DNA of 64,000 nucleotides, from NCBI GenBank assembly GCA_001643675.2, contig LSRY02000021.1:186001-250000 (forward strand). Reading direction: 5' to 3'. Position numbers and translations under genes: made by a program. This DNA is from Monocercomonoides exilis. Lineage: Eukaryota > Preaxostyla > Oxymonadida > Polymastigidae. The stretch's first letter is position 1; each line of letters starts with the position of its first letter. The notes below the pieces were generated by a model. The model saw only the letters and a program-made list of their open reading frames with translations. It ran no database searches and was not told the DNA's origin. Of the stretch, positions 19,984 to 31,224 are shown piece by piece.

Positions 19984-22250
19984 ATGGATTATACAACATG
20001 TTTAGATTTGCAAAAAGAGTTCCCCAGCATTGAGATTGAGATCATTATTAACATTTTCACGAATAATCATTTTAACAAAGAAAAAACTTTACATGATCTT
20101 GAAGAATTGTTGGATGATGAAGTAACAATAAATGTTTGCTTTCAATCATTGCCTCATATTTCATTTCACTTTTCTTACAATGAAACGATTTATTTTGCAG
20201 GATCAAAAGTCGAATTCAATCAAAAGTTGTCAAATCCAATCAAATAAAAGAACTTCACAGCAATTCCAAAAGCGAAGTCAAAAATGCACTGATTCTCCAT
20301 TCGAAATAACTAAAACTTCATTGTCTAACAGTTATCGGACACATAAATATTTTGGAAAAAAGCACGAACACTTGATTGAAAAAAAGGAATTTAAAGATAA
20401 CGATTATGAAAAGATCGATACAAAAGATTTACTCAGCAATTCAAATTCCTTTTTGAAATCGCCTTCTTGTTGCACAAATCATAATAGAAAGAATACTAAA
20501 CCATACGAGCCATCTTCTCTTCTAAAATCAGAAAATGAATTTCATCCATTATCAGATACCAAGCCAATAGAATTTTCTTGTTCTTCAAAGTTATTAGATA
20601 GTGAAGATAATTCTTCAAAATTTAAGCGTAATGAAGTCGAAGACGATAAATGCACCCAAAAGAAGAAAAATGCAGAATACTACATTGATGAGGAAGAAAA
20701 AGAAGAACTTGAATTGCTTTCATTCTATTTTGAGGAAATGGAAATGATGGAAAATGAAGAAGCTGAAAGAAAGACCATTGAGATGCTAATTCGAGAAGGT
20801 GTGATTCAATTCAATAAAAATAAAAATTTCATCGGAAGTGGTAAAAAAAAACAGGGATTATTTGTTCAGAGGGAAGCAGAAGGAGATCAGCAAAAAAGGA
20901 AGTCAAAGAGCAGATTGATGTGGGGCTGCTTTTCAATCAAGCAAGCGAAGACCGTCAACAAAGCGATGCCTCTGCTGTTGTGCATTCTGTTCATCCGCCC
21001 TCTTTTTCTCATGATGGTTTAAAGACGAGCGTGAAGTTCTCGTCTGAGCAACCGAAGCAGCTCTGCCGAAGCAGCACTCGAAGAATATGGAATGTTATGG
21101 AGTCTCCGACTGTTGTTGTTAAAGGTGTGTGCATGAATAAATGACTAATATAATTTTATTCACAAACTGGATGATTATTTATTCTTTGAACTCAATTGCA
21201 TTTAATTTTTAATATCTTTCAATTTCTTATTCAAATTAGAATTATCTAAACAACTTCATTCTTCTTCATTATCTGAGGTGCATCCAGCATCACTTTCTCC
21301 TTCCACTTCTCCGTCACCGTCAACCTCCTCCTCCCCTTCTCCATCTCCTTCTCCAACTTATTTTTCTCATTCTCCCTCACCTGCAACTTCACCTTCTCCT
21401 CTGCCTTATTCTTCCCATTTGTTCCTCCAAGCATCCAAAGCCATCAGAGAAAAGCAATTTGCAACAGCTGCTTATTTTGGAGAGCTTGGAAGGGGCGAGA
21501 AAGAGAAAGAGGAAGCAGAAGAGATTGACAGATGGAAAGAACTCCTTCTGCCTGCGCTGGCTGATGCTGCATCACAAATGTTCACTGCGTCATCATCATC
21601 AACGTCAACGTCATCATCAACCTCATCACAAATAGCCAAACATCCATCTTCCCTTTCGATTGATGCTGCTGAATGCCCAACGCGTTCAGAAGCGAAAAAG
21701 GAGATGTGCATCGATTTGCACGAAGTTCGAGCGAAAGACGCTGCGGCTGCTGTTTCTGTTATTTTGGATTTGTTTGCTTCGAATGGGGTTGCTGAAACAC
21801 GTTCGAACATTCGCAGAAGAAGAAGGATTGCAAATAGAAGGAAAAGCTGCTCTGCTAAAGCGCAATTTGACATGTCTGAACATTTCATTTTGCCTGATGC
21901 ATGTCATTTTGTAGTTGGAAAGGGAATACACACAAAGAAGAAAAGGAGGGGTAGCGATTCTGTTCTGAAGTCAGTTGTGAAGAAAATATTGAATGTATGG
22001 AAAGGGTGAGCTTGTTTTGATGATGATAAAGAAAACAACAGAAATGTCTTTTTCTTTTGTGAAAATATGATTACATCTCAATGAATGATTTGCTAATTAA
22101 CTTTATTTTTTTGCATGATTTTCTGAATTTCTGCTATTCAACGCTGATAAAATGTCATTTATTTTGTTTCAGGATGCAAGGATTCCTCACGAGTTTGGAG
22201 CAGATGGATTCTTTACGATCTTTCCATCAAGCCATTTTATATTCATTTGA
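19984..22250 (+). CDS. CUE - DUF1771 - Smr protein (Cue2/N4BP2-like no-go decay nuclease)
   Basis: Exons 19984-20121, 20201-20840, 20870-21124, 21240-21994 and 22173-22250 give 621 residues in frame throughout. Residues 1-46 form a CUE-type ubiquitin-binding domain (EFPSIEIEIIINIF, then LHDLEELLDDE). After a Ser/Glu-rich linker, a DUF1771 helix pair follows (~400-455, ASKAIREKQFATAAYFGELG). The Smr domain comes next (~500-621), with IDLHEV for the DLH motif and VVGKGIHTKKK for the G-x-G-x-H loop. It ends ILNDARIPHEFGADGFFTIF after the last intron. This architecture matches yeast Cue2 and animal N4BP2, which cut mRNA in stalled, ubiquitin-marked ribosomes. The model needs a 29-nt intron (20841-20869); a one-base error in its A9 run is the alternative. 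It lies 234 bp downstream of LSM5, another mRNA-decay gene. Confidence 0.82.
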
Positions 22251-22667
22251 ATTGTATTTATATGTTATTTATTATTTATCATTAAGTGTACAGTCCATTT
22301 GACTGATTTTTTCTTTTGAAAGTTTCTATTCAATGGCAAATAAAGTAAATTTATTTGCTGAGTAAATGTGCGTATATTTTTTTTCCAGAACAATTCTGTA
22401 AAAATACATCAAACAAAAAGTTTTGAGGAATTTTTGAATGTATCTTGTTTTTTCAACTATTTTAAATGTTTTATTTATCATCATTAATGATTTCCCAGCC
22501 AAAGAATAAAGGAAATAAAAAATTCCAATGATTCATTTTCACCCTGGCCTTTTTGAAGAAGTGATTTTTCCAGCTGCCCCAGTTTTGTTGTTCCTTTCCG
22601 CCCAGCAGAATGTTTCTGTTCCGCCTCTTTTTCTCTTCAATTGCCTCGTGGAATGCCAACGCCTCCT

Positions 22668-24158
22668 TCAAATCTCTGCTTCTTTCACCCCCTTTCGCAC
22701 TGGCTTTTCCTGTGCACTCACTGCTTTGTGAATATCTGTGTCGAAACTCCGCCTGCCAGACGAAATTCCAGCACAGCAAGAAAACAAAACAAGGCGAAAA
22801 CATAACTCTTGCCCAGATGCAAAAGCAACAAAAACATCAAAAAAAAAAACATTTTCTTTTTTCAAATTGATTTCCATTTCTTGCTGCTTCTCCTCTTCCT
22901 GCTCGCAGCACACCTTCAACTTCCACAAAGCGAATCTCCCTCGTTTTCTTTTCGTCGATCCGATACTCAAAGCTGGCCCCACAAAAAACAAAAGAGAAAG
23001 AGAGAAAGAGAGAAAGAAAGAGAAAGAAATATGAAGTCAAAGAAGCAGCAGAAAGCACCCATCAAAGCACACGTGTTGGCAAAGTTCACAGGCAGCGGGC
23101 GGCCAATTGCCTTTTTGTATGCTTCTGTCACCACCACCACAATCTCCGTCTTCCGCGCTGACACCATCAGATAGTCGTACTGGCACACCCGCCGCCACCA
23201 CCACCAGCAGCACCACCACCATCAAAAAACAGAGAAAGAATGAGAAAAGTCAAAAACTACCTTTTCTTCTTTGCTCACGAACCCCTCTCCAAAAACAGGA
23301 AAAAAAAAGATGTCAATTGCCCTCACTCTGCATGCCCCACACCTCAGAAGGCACTCTCAGCGCAAAGAAGTTGTCGGTCAGGCACGACAGGTTGATTGCC
23401 CCAAGCTCCTTTCGTTTCCGCACAGTTCGCCAAGCAAAAACAAAAACAAATGAAACAAAGAAAGCAAAGAAAACATAAAATGTGAAGGCACAGCAGGTGC
23501 GGAAAGGCCGGTGGCGCAACACCTGAAATGGGATCCTCCGCTTCACAATCAGACTCGAAGGCGTGATGCTGCACACTGCCTGGTCGGTCACTGCCAGCAC
23601 ACGCTTCTGCGTCTTCAGCCGCTTGTTCACCTTCATCACCTCGTCCGAAAACAGCACCTTCCTGTCTCCTGCCAGCGCGCACAGAGGACACACACAAAAA
23701 CGAGCAAGGCAAGCGATTATTGGAAAATGTGAAAAAAAAAATTAAAAAAGGAAATAAATCAAAGCCAGAATATCTCTCAAATGATTAAAAATAAAGAAAG
23801 CGCATTCATCACCACAACTATTGTCCCTTTCCCTTGGTGACAAACCCGCAGCTGTGAGCACCTTCATCACCTCCTCGTTGCTCTCCAGCTTCAATCCATC
23901 TCCAAAAAGCCCCTTTGCACTCGACGACCGCCTTCCCCCACAAAAAAAGCAAATACCCCAAGCACCCACAACACATGGCCCACCACCCGTTTCCAGTTGA
24001 AAATTAAAAAGTTTTTTAATGAAAGAAAAAATATCTTCTGGAAACAGCCAAAAACATCAGCCAAACCTCCGCTCCTTCTTCCCCATGAACAGCTGCTTTT
24101 CGGGCACACCCCTCCCCTCCAGCGGGTTTGCTTGCGCGGGTTCGGCGTCTGCACTCAT
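22668..24158 (-). CDS. Stand-alone myosin-I tail (TH1) domain protein
   Basis: Seven exons, in order of transcription 24067-24158, 23846-23931, 23523-23668, 23343-23408, 23073-23179, 22914-22972 and 22668-22735, give 207 residues. All junctions are GT-AG and in phase. The protein starts MSADAEPAQANPLEG, then KKERRRRSSSAKGLFGDG (basic start of TH1). It continues RKVLFSDEVMKVNKRLKTQK, RVLAVTDQAVCSI, KRRIPFQ, LSCLTDNFFALRVP, DYLMVSARKTEIVVVV and RPLPVNFANT. This is the full order of the TH1 domain (PF06017), which binds acidic phospholipids in class I myosins. No motor, IQ or SH3 part is present and the start ATG lies just before TH1, so this is a tail-only protein. The last exon is the least certain, since a second acceptor exists at CTGGCAG. 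It shares a 246-bp divergent promoter region with the gene at 24405. Confidence 0.8.
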
Positions 24159-24404
24159 CCTCGTCCAGCCCCCAGATCTTGCCCACTACAGCCACTTTTC
24201 CCTTTTCCCCTTTTTTCTCTTTTCGAGGTTTGCGAAGCCAACACAGCCTTATTCAGCCCCCTTCATGCCTTGAACCCTCCGCCCTATTTTTTGCTCCATA
24301 TTTTCTGTATGCTCCTCTGTCTGCGTGCTTCGCGAAGGAACGAGGAAAAAAGTTGGAAAACACACCCTTCACTTTTTCTTTGGCTGTTTCTGAGATTGAA
24401 AAAA
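24159..24404. promoter_or_regulatory. Shared divergent promoter region
   Basis: 246 bp separate the start codons of the TH1 gene (minus) and the prominin-like gene (plus). The stretch is pyrimidine-rich on the plus strand. I see no assured core element; the claim rests on gene orientation alone. Confidence 0.4.
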
Positions 24405-27400
24405 ATGCTTGTATTTCTCTGGCTGTGGGGAGTGGGGCTTGGGCAGTGTGCCTCGTATGAGGGTGTGTATTTTTTGGGTTGTGTGCAGGGCTGGGTCTGA
24501 AGTGCATTTTTGCATGCTGTTTGTTTGTGGTGTTTTGCTTTCTCTTCTTCTCTGGACTGGGGCTGTTTTTTGGATGGGCCTGGGGTGCGGGGGGAATGCA
24601 GAATATGCAAAGCCATGGTTTGTGTCGGGGATGACAGGGCCGATAGCAGCGAGCATGAGGCGGCTGGGGGCGAAAAGCGAAAAATCAGAGCGGCTGGTGG
24701 GGAGCCTGGTGGGGCTGCTGGAGGCGGCTGAGGCGGTGCACCCCGGGAGGTACGGACTGGCGCACCAGCCTGAGGCAGACAAGGCGTATTTGCGGGTTTG
24801 CAAGATCCTTTGTTTTTGTTTTGCATTAAACCGATGAATAACCATTTGATTTGTTTTGTTTTTTTGTTCTGTTTTGTTTTTGGTGGGGCTGGATGGCGGG
24901 GGGATGCAGTCGATGGTTGTGTCGATGATTCCGGTGTTTGCGGTGTACGGGTGTCTGGTGGGGCTGTTTGTGGGGTGGGGCGTGGGGACGTGCATGGGGT
25001 GCTGCAATCCGCGGGCAGAGAAGCCGGCGTGCGGGTGCTGCTGCTGGGGGAGGAGGAAGGGGCAGGCGGCGTGCCGGTGGGTGCTGGGGGTGGTGTTTGG
25101 GGTGGTGTCGCTGTTTGTGGTGCTGGGGCTGGTGATGTGTGCGGTGGGGCTGTTTTCGGTGCCTTGGACGCTGAAGGCGATCGGGAGCGGGCTGGACAGC
25201 GCGGCCGAGGCAGCAGCATCGGCGTCTCAGCACATCGCAAGTGCACTTCCAGGTGTGGCAAGGGGCATGTCACCGAGTGAGTGCGTTTATTCAGCTGGAG
25301 GAGGAAGAATATTTTATTTATTAATTTATAATTTTATTTTATTTTATTGAGTTTTTTTTTTGAGTTTTTTATTTGACTTCATTCATTGATTGATCTGTTT
25401 GTGGATTGTGATTGGGAAGTGTTTGAGGAGCTGGGGAAGGTGCTGAAGGAGATCGGCGGGGAGCTGAGCGGCGGGGAGGGGGTGTGGCATGCAGAGGGGG
25501 TTGTGGAGAATGTGCTGAAGAAGCCGGAGCGAGTGATGGACAACCCGTTTGCAGAAGGGAACAAGTACTGGACGCTGGGGGAGCGGGCAGCAGAGGAGAA
25601 GGAGTGGTGGGCAGGGCAGCGGTGGAGGGGGAGGACGGGGTGGACGGTGCGGGAGGTGCTGGAGGCGATGGAGGAGACAGCGAGCACAGAGGGGAGAGTG
25701 AGGTTTGTGGAGGCGCATGTTCGGAGCGACTTTGAGAAGAGAGGGTTTGTGGAGGATGCGGAGACGCTGCTGGAGGAGCTGAAGGACATCCGGCTGGAGG
25801 TGTGGCAAGAGCAGAGATTGCATTGAACTTTTCATTTAATTTACTTTTTATTTTATTATTTTATATTTTATATTTTATATTAATATAATGTGATTGGCAT
25901 TTATTGCTGGGCATTTGGGTGTTTGGCCAGGTGAAAGAGGACGAGAACGAGCCGCTGGCGGTGAAGGTGGAGATTGTGGGGGGGCTGACGAGCGAACAGG
26001 CAGGGAGCGTGGGGCGGCTGGTGGAGAAGATGTACGGGGGAAGGGAAGAGCGGGCGGGGAAGACGCGGGCAGAGGCCGAGGCAGAGCGGGAGGCGCTTCG
26101 GGAGGAGAGCCGGCGGGAGGCAGAGACGATGAGCGGGTGGGCGGAGAAGCGGGTGGCGGGGATGCTTTTGCGGCTGAAGGAGACGGAGAGGCAGCTGGAG
26201 AGTGTGTTCTGCTGATTTGGTGGAAACAAACAAATTGACACATTTTTTGATTTTATTCTTTCTTTCTTTTCTTTTCTTTCTTTCTTTTTTTCGAATTTGG
26301 CAATGCTGAATGAAACAGGTGTGAATGGGAGCAAGGTGATTGTGGCGGGTGAGTGCAAAGAGCGTGTGGCGCAGGCGGTGGAAGACTACGAGCGAGCAGA
26401 TTTTGGGGCAGCAGCGCGGGACATGAGTGTGTTTGAGGAGCACATGGCGAATGTGACGGAGGCGGTGGAGACGGCAGCGCGTGTGCGGGCAGATGTGGTG
26501 GAGGTGCTGCACAGGCTGCGGTGCGGGTGGACAGCAGGAGGAGGAGGAGGAGGAGGGGAAGGGCAGTGGTATGAGGAGCTGTTTGTGGAGAAGTACTACT
26601 CGTGCCGGGCAGTGAAGGAGCAGCTGGAGAGGCACCGGAGGAGGAGCAATGGCAGCAGTAATAGCAGCAATAGCAGCAATGGCAGTAATAGTGAGGGGAG
26701 TGGGCTTCTGCCGCAGGGAGAGGCGATTGGGCTGCTGGACTGGCTGAACAAGGAAGGGGGCGGGTCGGCGGAGGAGAGCGAGCGGGAGAAGGAAGAGATG
26801 CTGCGGCTGGCGGGGGTGCAGGAGGCGGTGTTTGGGGAGGCAGGGCGGGCAGCGGTGGAGGAGGTGCGGAGCGGGGCGATAGCGCTGGAGCGGGGGATTG
26901 GGGGCAGCGGGTGGGAGGCGGTTGCAGCAGCGGTGGAGGAAGGGATCGGCGGGGTGGCAGGGACGCTGGACAGAGTGGAGTATGGGATGGTGTCGGTGGT
27001 GGAAGGGCCGCGGGTGTTTGGGGGTGTTGTGCAGAATGTGCGGAACCGGGTGCGGGGGGTGCGGGAGAGGTGGCGGGGGTGGGCAGCGGGGTGGGAGGTT
27101 GGGGTGGACTGCATGTGTGTAGTGGTGGGGGTGTTGTGTGTGGCGGGGGTGGTGTGGGTGTGTGTGGGGGCAGTGGGGATTGCCGCGAGCGGGCGGAAGC
27201 TGCAGCGGCGGCGGTGGCTGAATGCGGGGATCGGGGCAGACTTCGGGGTGGGGCTGGGTGTCGGGGCGCTTGTGTGTGCGGCGGGGTGCTTTGGGCCGCT
27301 GGTGCACGACCTGAAGGCGGTGTATGTGGAGTCGGCGGCAGCAGCAGCAGGGACGGCGACGGTGCAGAACATGGTGCGGGAGCTGGTTGTGGGAGAGGAC

Positions 27401-29857
27401 TGGGGAGACGCAGGGGTGTTTGGGGAGTGTGTGGCGCGGGTGCGGGAGGCAGAGGCGTTTGGGGCAGGGGCAGGGGCAGGGGAAGGGAGAGGGGCACAGG
27501 TGTTTCCGCCGGTGGTGTATGTGCACAAGCTGGCAGGCGGAGAGGGTGGAGCAGAGCTGCTGTATGCGCCGTATGATCTGCGGGGCGACTACCAGAGCGG
27601 AGAGGAAGGGGCGATGTTTGCGAGCTCGGCGGGAGAGAACAACGGCGGGGCAGCAGAGGAGGAGTGGATACTGGCGCGAGAGGGGTTTGTGGGAGAGCCG
27701 TATGGAGAGGCGCGGCGGGTGGAGGGGCAGGAGGTGTTCCGAGTGTTTTCGAAGCAGGGAGGGAATGCGACTGGGGCGGCTGAGCAGAAAGGGGTGGGGA
27801 AATGGGCACAGAAGGAGAAAGAGAGGGAGAAAGAGAGGGAGAGGAAGAAGAGTGGAGCAGCAGGAGAGATTGTGGAGGTGTGGAGGGCGCGGCCGGGGAA
27901 AGGGCATCTGCCGGTGTGCTATTGCCTGCCTGTGGCGATTGAGCGGGTGGAGCTGCAGAGCGCAGTGCCAGGGCCGTCAGTGTATGGAGTGGATGGTGGG
28001 GGTGGTGGGGGTGGAGAGGAGCGCAGCGGAGAGAAGGGGATGTGGAGGAAGATGGGAAGAGCAGAGGGGGATGGGAGGAGAGGAAGGCTGGGAGAAGGGC
28101 AGGGTTTTGACGGGTCGGTGTTTGGGCTGATGAGCTACTCGGAGAGGTTTGTGGAGGAGGCGATGGAGTTCTACCGGGCGAGTGCGGCGGAGCGGGAGGC
28201 GGCGGAGATGGGGAACCCGGTTGAGGGCGGGCTGCGGCGGAGGGTGGAGGAGGCGCTGGGGGTGGCGCGGAGGTTTGGAGAGGCAGAGTGGGAGAAGAAC
28301 CCGCTGCTGGAGAGAGGGGTGTCGCTGACGGCAGAGGCGCAGGCGGCGGTGGGGGCAGCGGTGAGTGCAGCTGAGGGGAAGGCGGAGGAGCTGTGCCGGG
28401 TGGTTGGGGAGGAGACGAAGGCGCAGCGGGTGGGCGGGGTGGTGGCGGGGGTGGCAGGGCCGGTGTGTGTGGAGCTGGGGCGGGAGGGGGAGCTGGTGTG
28501 GGTGGGGGCGCTGTTTGTGGTGTGCGGGGTGGCGGTGCATGCGGTGGTGGAGATGCTGGGGAAGACGCACTGGGTGAGTGGAGAGGAGCTGGCGCAGCTG
28601 ACGGCAGAGGAGGAGGCAGAGGCAGCAGCGCGGCTGGCGGAGGTGTCGAAGGTGCTGGAGGAGGAGTGGTGGCTGGCAGAGGAGGAGGCAGCGCGGAAGA
28701 TGCGCTATGCAGCTCGGGTGGCGAGCCGGCAGAAGGGGAAGGGAGTGTCGGAGGCAGAGGATGGAGGGAATGTGAACAGGCTGACAGAGAGCGAAGGGGA
28801 GGTGAGGGCAAACAGCGATGGCAGCAGAGACGGAGAAGAAGAAGGAGGAGAAGGAACTGGAGGAAATGCGATGGAGGAGGAGGCAGCATACAACGAGTGG
28901 TCGGCAGGGCAGTTCAGGGTGTGGCAGGCAGCGCGGCAGAAGCAGCGGCAGATGGAGAGGCTGCGGACGCTGCAGATGCTGGAGAAGAGAACGGGGATAG
29001 CGCTGGTGGGGGATGTGGATGCAGCAGCGCTGGGTGGAGGGGCAGGGGCTGTGGGTGCTGTGGGTGCTGTGGGTGTTGAAGGAGCTGGAGATGGGGATGG
29101 GGATAGAGGTGGGGATGGGGTGAGCGGGTTCGGCCGGGTGGCGGTGGTGGACGAGGTGTGGAGCAGCGGTGGGGCCAGTGGAGACAGCGGGGCAGAAAGG
29201 AGGAGCAGGAGCCGGGGGGAGGGAAGGAAGGCAGGGAGAGAGCGGAAGGAGAGGAGAGGGGCTGGGAGGAGAGGAAGGGAGAGCGGGCGGAGGGAGGAGC
29301 AGGGGTGGAGGGAGATGGACCGGCTGCTGGACGAGGATGTGCTGCTGAGCGAGGTGCTGGAGAACAGCGAGTGGAGCAGAGCAAAAGAAGACAACAGGGA
29401 TGATGATAACAGGGATGAAGGCAACAGGGATGAAGGCAACAGGGATGGAGAGGGCGACAGCAGAAGGAGCGAGGGAGAATCAAGACCAACGACACAGCAC
29501 AACGAGGAAAGGGAGGATGGGAGCGAAGGAGGTGAAAGAGGCAGAGAGCGAAACGAAGGGCAGGAGGAGGAGATGGAGGAGATGGAGGAGGACAGGAGCG
29601 GAGATGCGGGGGAGGGCAGCAGGGAGCACACAGCAGAAGGGGCTGGAGAACTGGGGCTTGGAGGGAGCGGGGGAGGAGGGGCGGGGGAGGAAGGGAAGAG
29701 CAGCGGGAGGAGTGCAACATCGGCAGAGGTGTTTGGGGCAGGCGGGGGTGCAGATGGCGGGCGGGGGGACTGGCGGGGAGAGGCCGAGGGGAGAGGAGCA
29801 GGGGCTGAGTACGAAAGGCGGAAGGCCCAAAGTGCAGGTGGCAGCAGGCTCAAATGA
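24405..29857 (+). CDS. Prominin-like pentaspan membrane glycoprotein
   Basis: Six exons, 24405-24462, 24602-24795, 24910-25276, 25420-25799, 25931-26201 and 26319-29857, give about 1,602 residues. The third exon might instead end at 25252. A signal peptide ([13 protein letters not shown]) opens the protein. Two membrane spans follow ([20 protein letters not shown] near residue 90; [20 protein letters not shown] near 135), split by a Cys-rich cytoplasmic loop. A long outer loop leads to two more spans (around residues 685 and 730). A second long loop leads to a fifth span ([20 protein letters not shown], near 1150) and a ~430-residue Glu/Gly/Arg-rich tail. Signal peptide, five spans, a Cys-rich first inner loop and two large outer loops are the plan of prominins, proteins of plasma-membrane protrusions. 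Sequence identity to prominin is not obvious, so the call rests on topology. The coding strand is strikingly rich in G. Confidence 0.55.
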
Positions 29858-29997
29858 GGTGGGTGCAGCACAACAAGCACTTTGCTGTCTTTCTTTTCTT
29901 TTCTTTTCTTTCCTTTTCTTTTCTTTTTGTGTGCGTGCTTGTGTGCATGGCCAACACGCAGAATGTGCCCAGCCCACCCAGCTTCCTTCGAGCTCTG

Positions 29998-31224
29998 CTG
30001 ATGCTGATGCTGATGCTGATGCTGATGCTGATGCTGATGCTGATGCTGATGCTGATGCTGATGCTGATGCTGATGCTGATGCTGATGCTGATGCTGATGC
30101 TGATGCTGATGCTGATGCTGATGCTGATGCTGATGCTGATGCTGATGCTGATGCTGATGCTGATGCTGATGCTGATGCTGATGCTGATGCTGATGCTGAT
30201 GCTGATGCTGATGCTGATGCTGATGCTGATGCTGATGCTGATGCTGATGCTGATGCTGATGCTGATGCTGATGCTGATGCTGATGCTGATGCTGATGCTG
30301 ATGCTGATGCTGATGCTGATGCTGATGCTGATGCTGATGCTGATGCTGATGCTGATGCTGATGCTGATGCTGATGCTGATGCTGATGCTGATGCTGATGC
30401 TGATGCTGATGCTGATGCTGATGCTGATGCTGATGCTGATGCTGATGCTGATGCTGATGCTGATGCTGATGCTGATGCTGATGCTGATGCTGATGCTGAT
30501 GCTGATGCTGATGCTGATGCTGATGCTGATGCTGATGCTGATGCTGATGCTGATGCTGATGCTGATGCTGATGCTGATGCTGATGCTGATGCTGATGCTG
30601 ATGCTGATGCTGATGCTGATGCTGATGCTGATGCTGATGCTGATGCTGATGCTGATGCTGATGCTGATGCTGATGCTGATGCTGATGCTGATGCTGATGC
30701 TGATGCTGATGCTGATGCTGATGCTGATGCTGATGCTGATGCTGATGCTGATGCTGATGCTGATGCTGATGCTGATGCTGATGCTGATGCTGATGCTGAT
30801 GCTGATGCTGATGCTGATGCTGATGCTGATGCTGATGCTGATGCTGATGCTGATGCTGATGCTGATGCTGATGCTGATGCTGATGCTGATGCTGATGCTG
30901 ATGCTGATGCTGATGCTGATGCTGATGCTGATGCTGATGCTGATGCTGATGCTGATGCTGATGCTGATGCTGATGCTGATGCTGATGCTGATGCTGATGC
31001 TGATGCTGATGCTGATGCTGATGCTGATGCTGATGCTGATGCTGATGCTGATGCTGATGCTGATGCTGATGCTGATGCTGATGCTGATGCTGATGCTGAT
31101 GCTGATGCTGATGCTGATGCTGATGCTGATGCTGATGCTGATGCTGATGCTGATGCTGATGCTGATGCTGATGCTGATGCTGATGCTGATGCTGATGCTG
31201 ATGCTGATGCTGATGCTGATGCTG
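29998..31224. repeat. Perfect (CTGATG)n array, about 204 copies
   Basis: 1,227 bp of uninterrupted hexanucleotide. It leaves two plus frames and all minus frames open, giving long Asp-Ala, Leu-Met, His-Gln and Ala-Ser frames that should not be taken as genes. It begins about 140 bp after the stop codon of the prominin-like gene, following a TTTTC-rich tract. Confidence 0.97.

Noticed and set aside
25901-28889. Very long minus-strand frames (668 and 878 codons) opposite the prominin-like gene
   Set aside because: They are Pro/His- or Pro/Ser-rich shadows of an extremely G-rich coding strand. The plus-strand model has a signal peptide, membrane spans and in-phase introns.
22500-29900. GC-rich block as bacterial contamination or horizontal transfer
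   Set aside because: Both genes have many GT-AG introns with the same signals as their AT-rich neighbours, and one encodes a eukaryotic TH1 domain.
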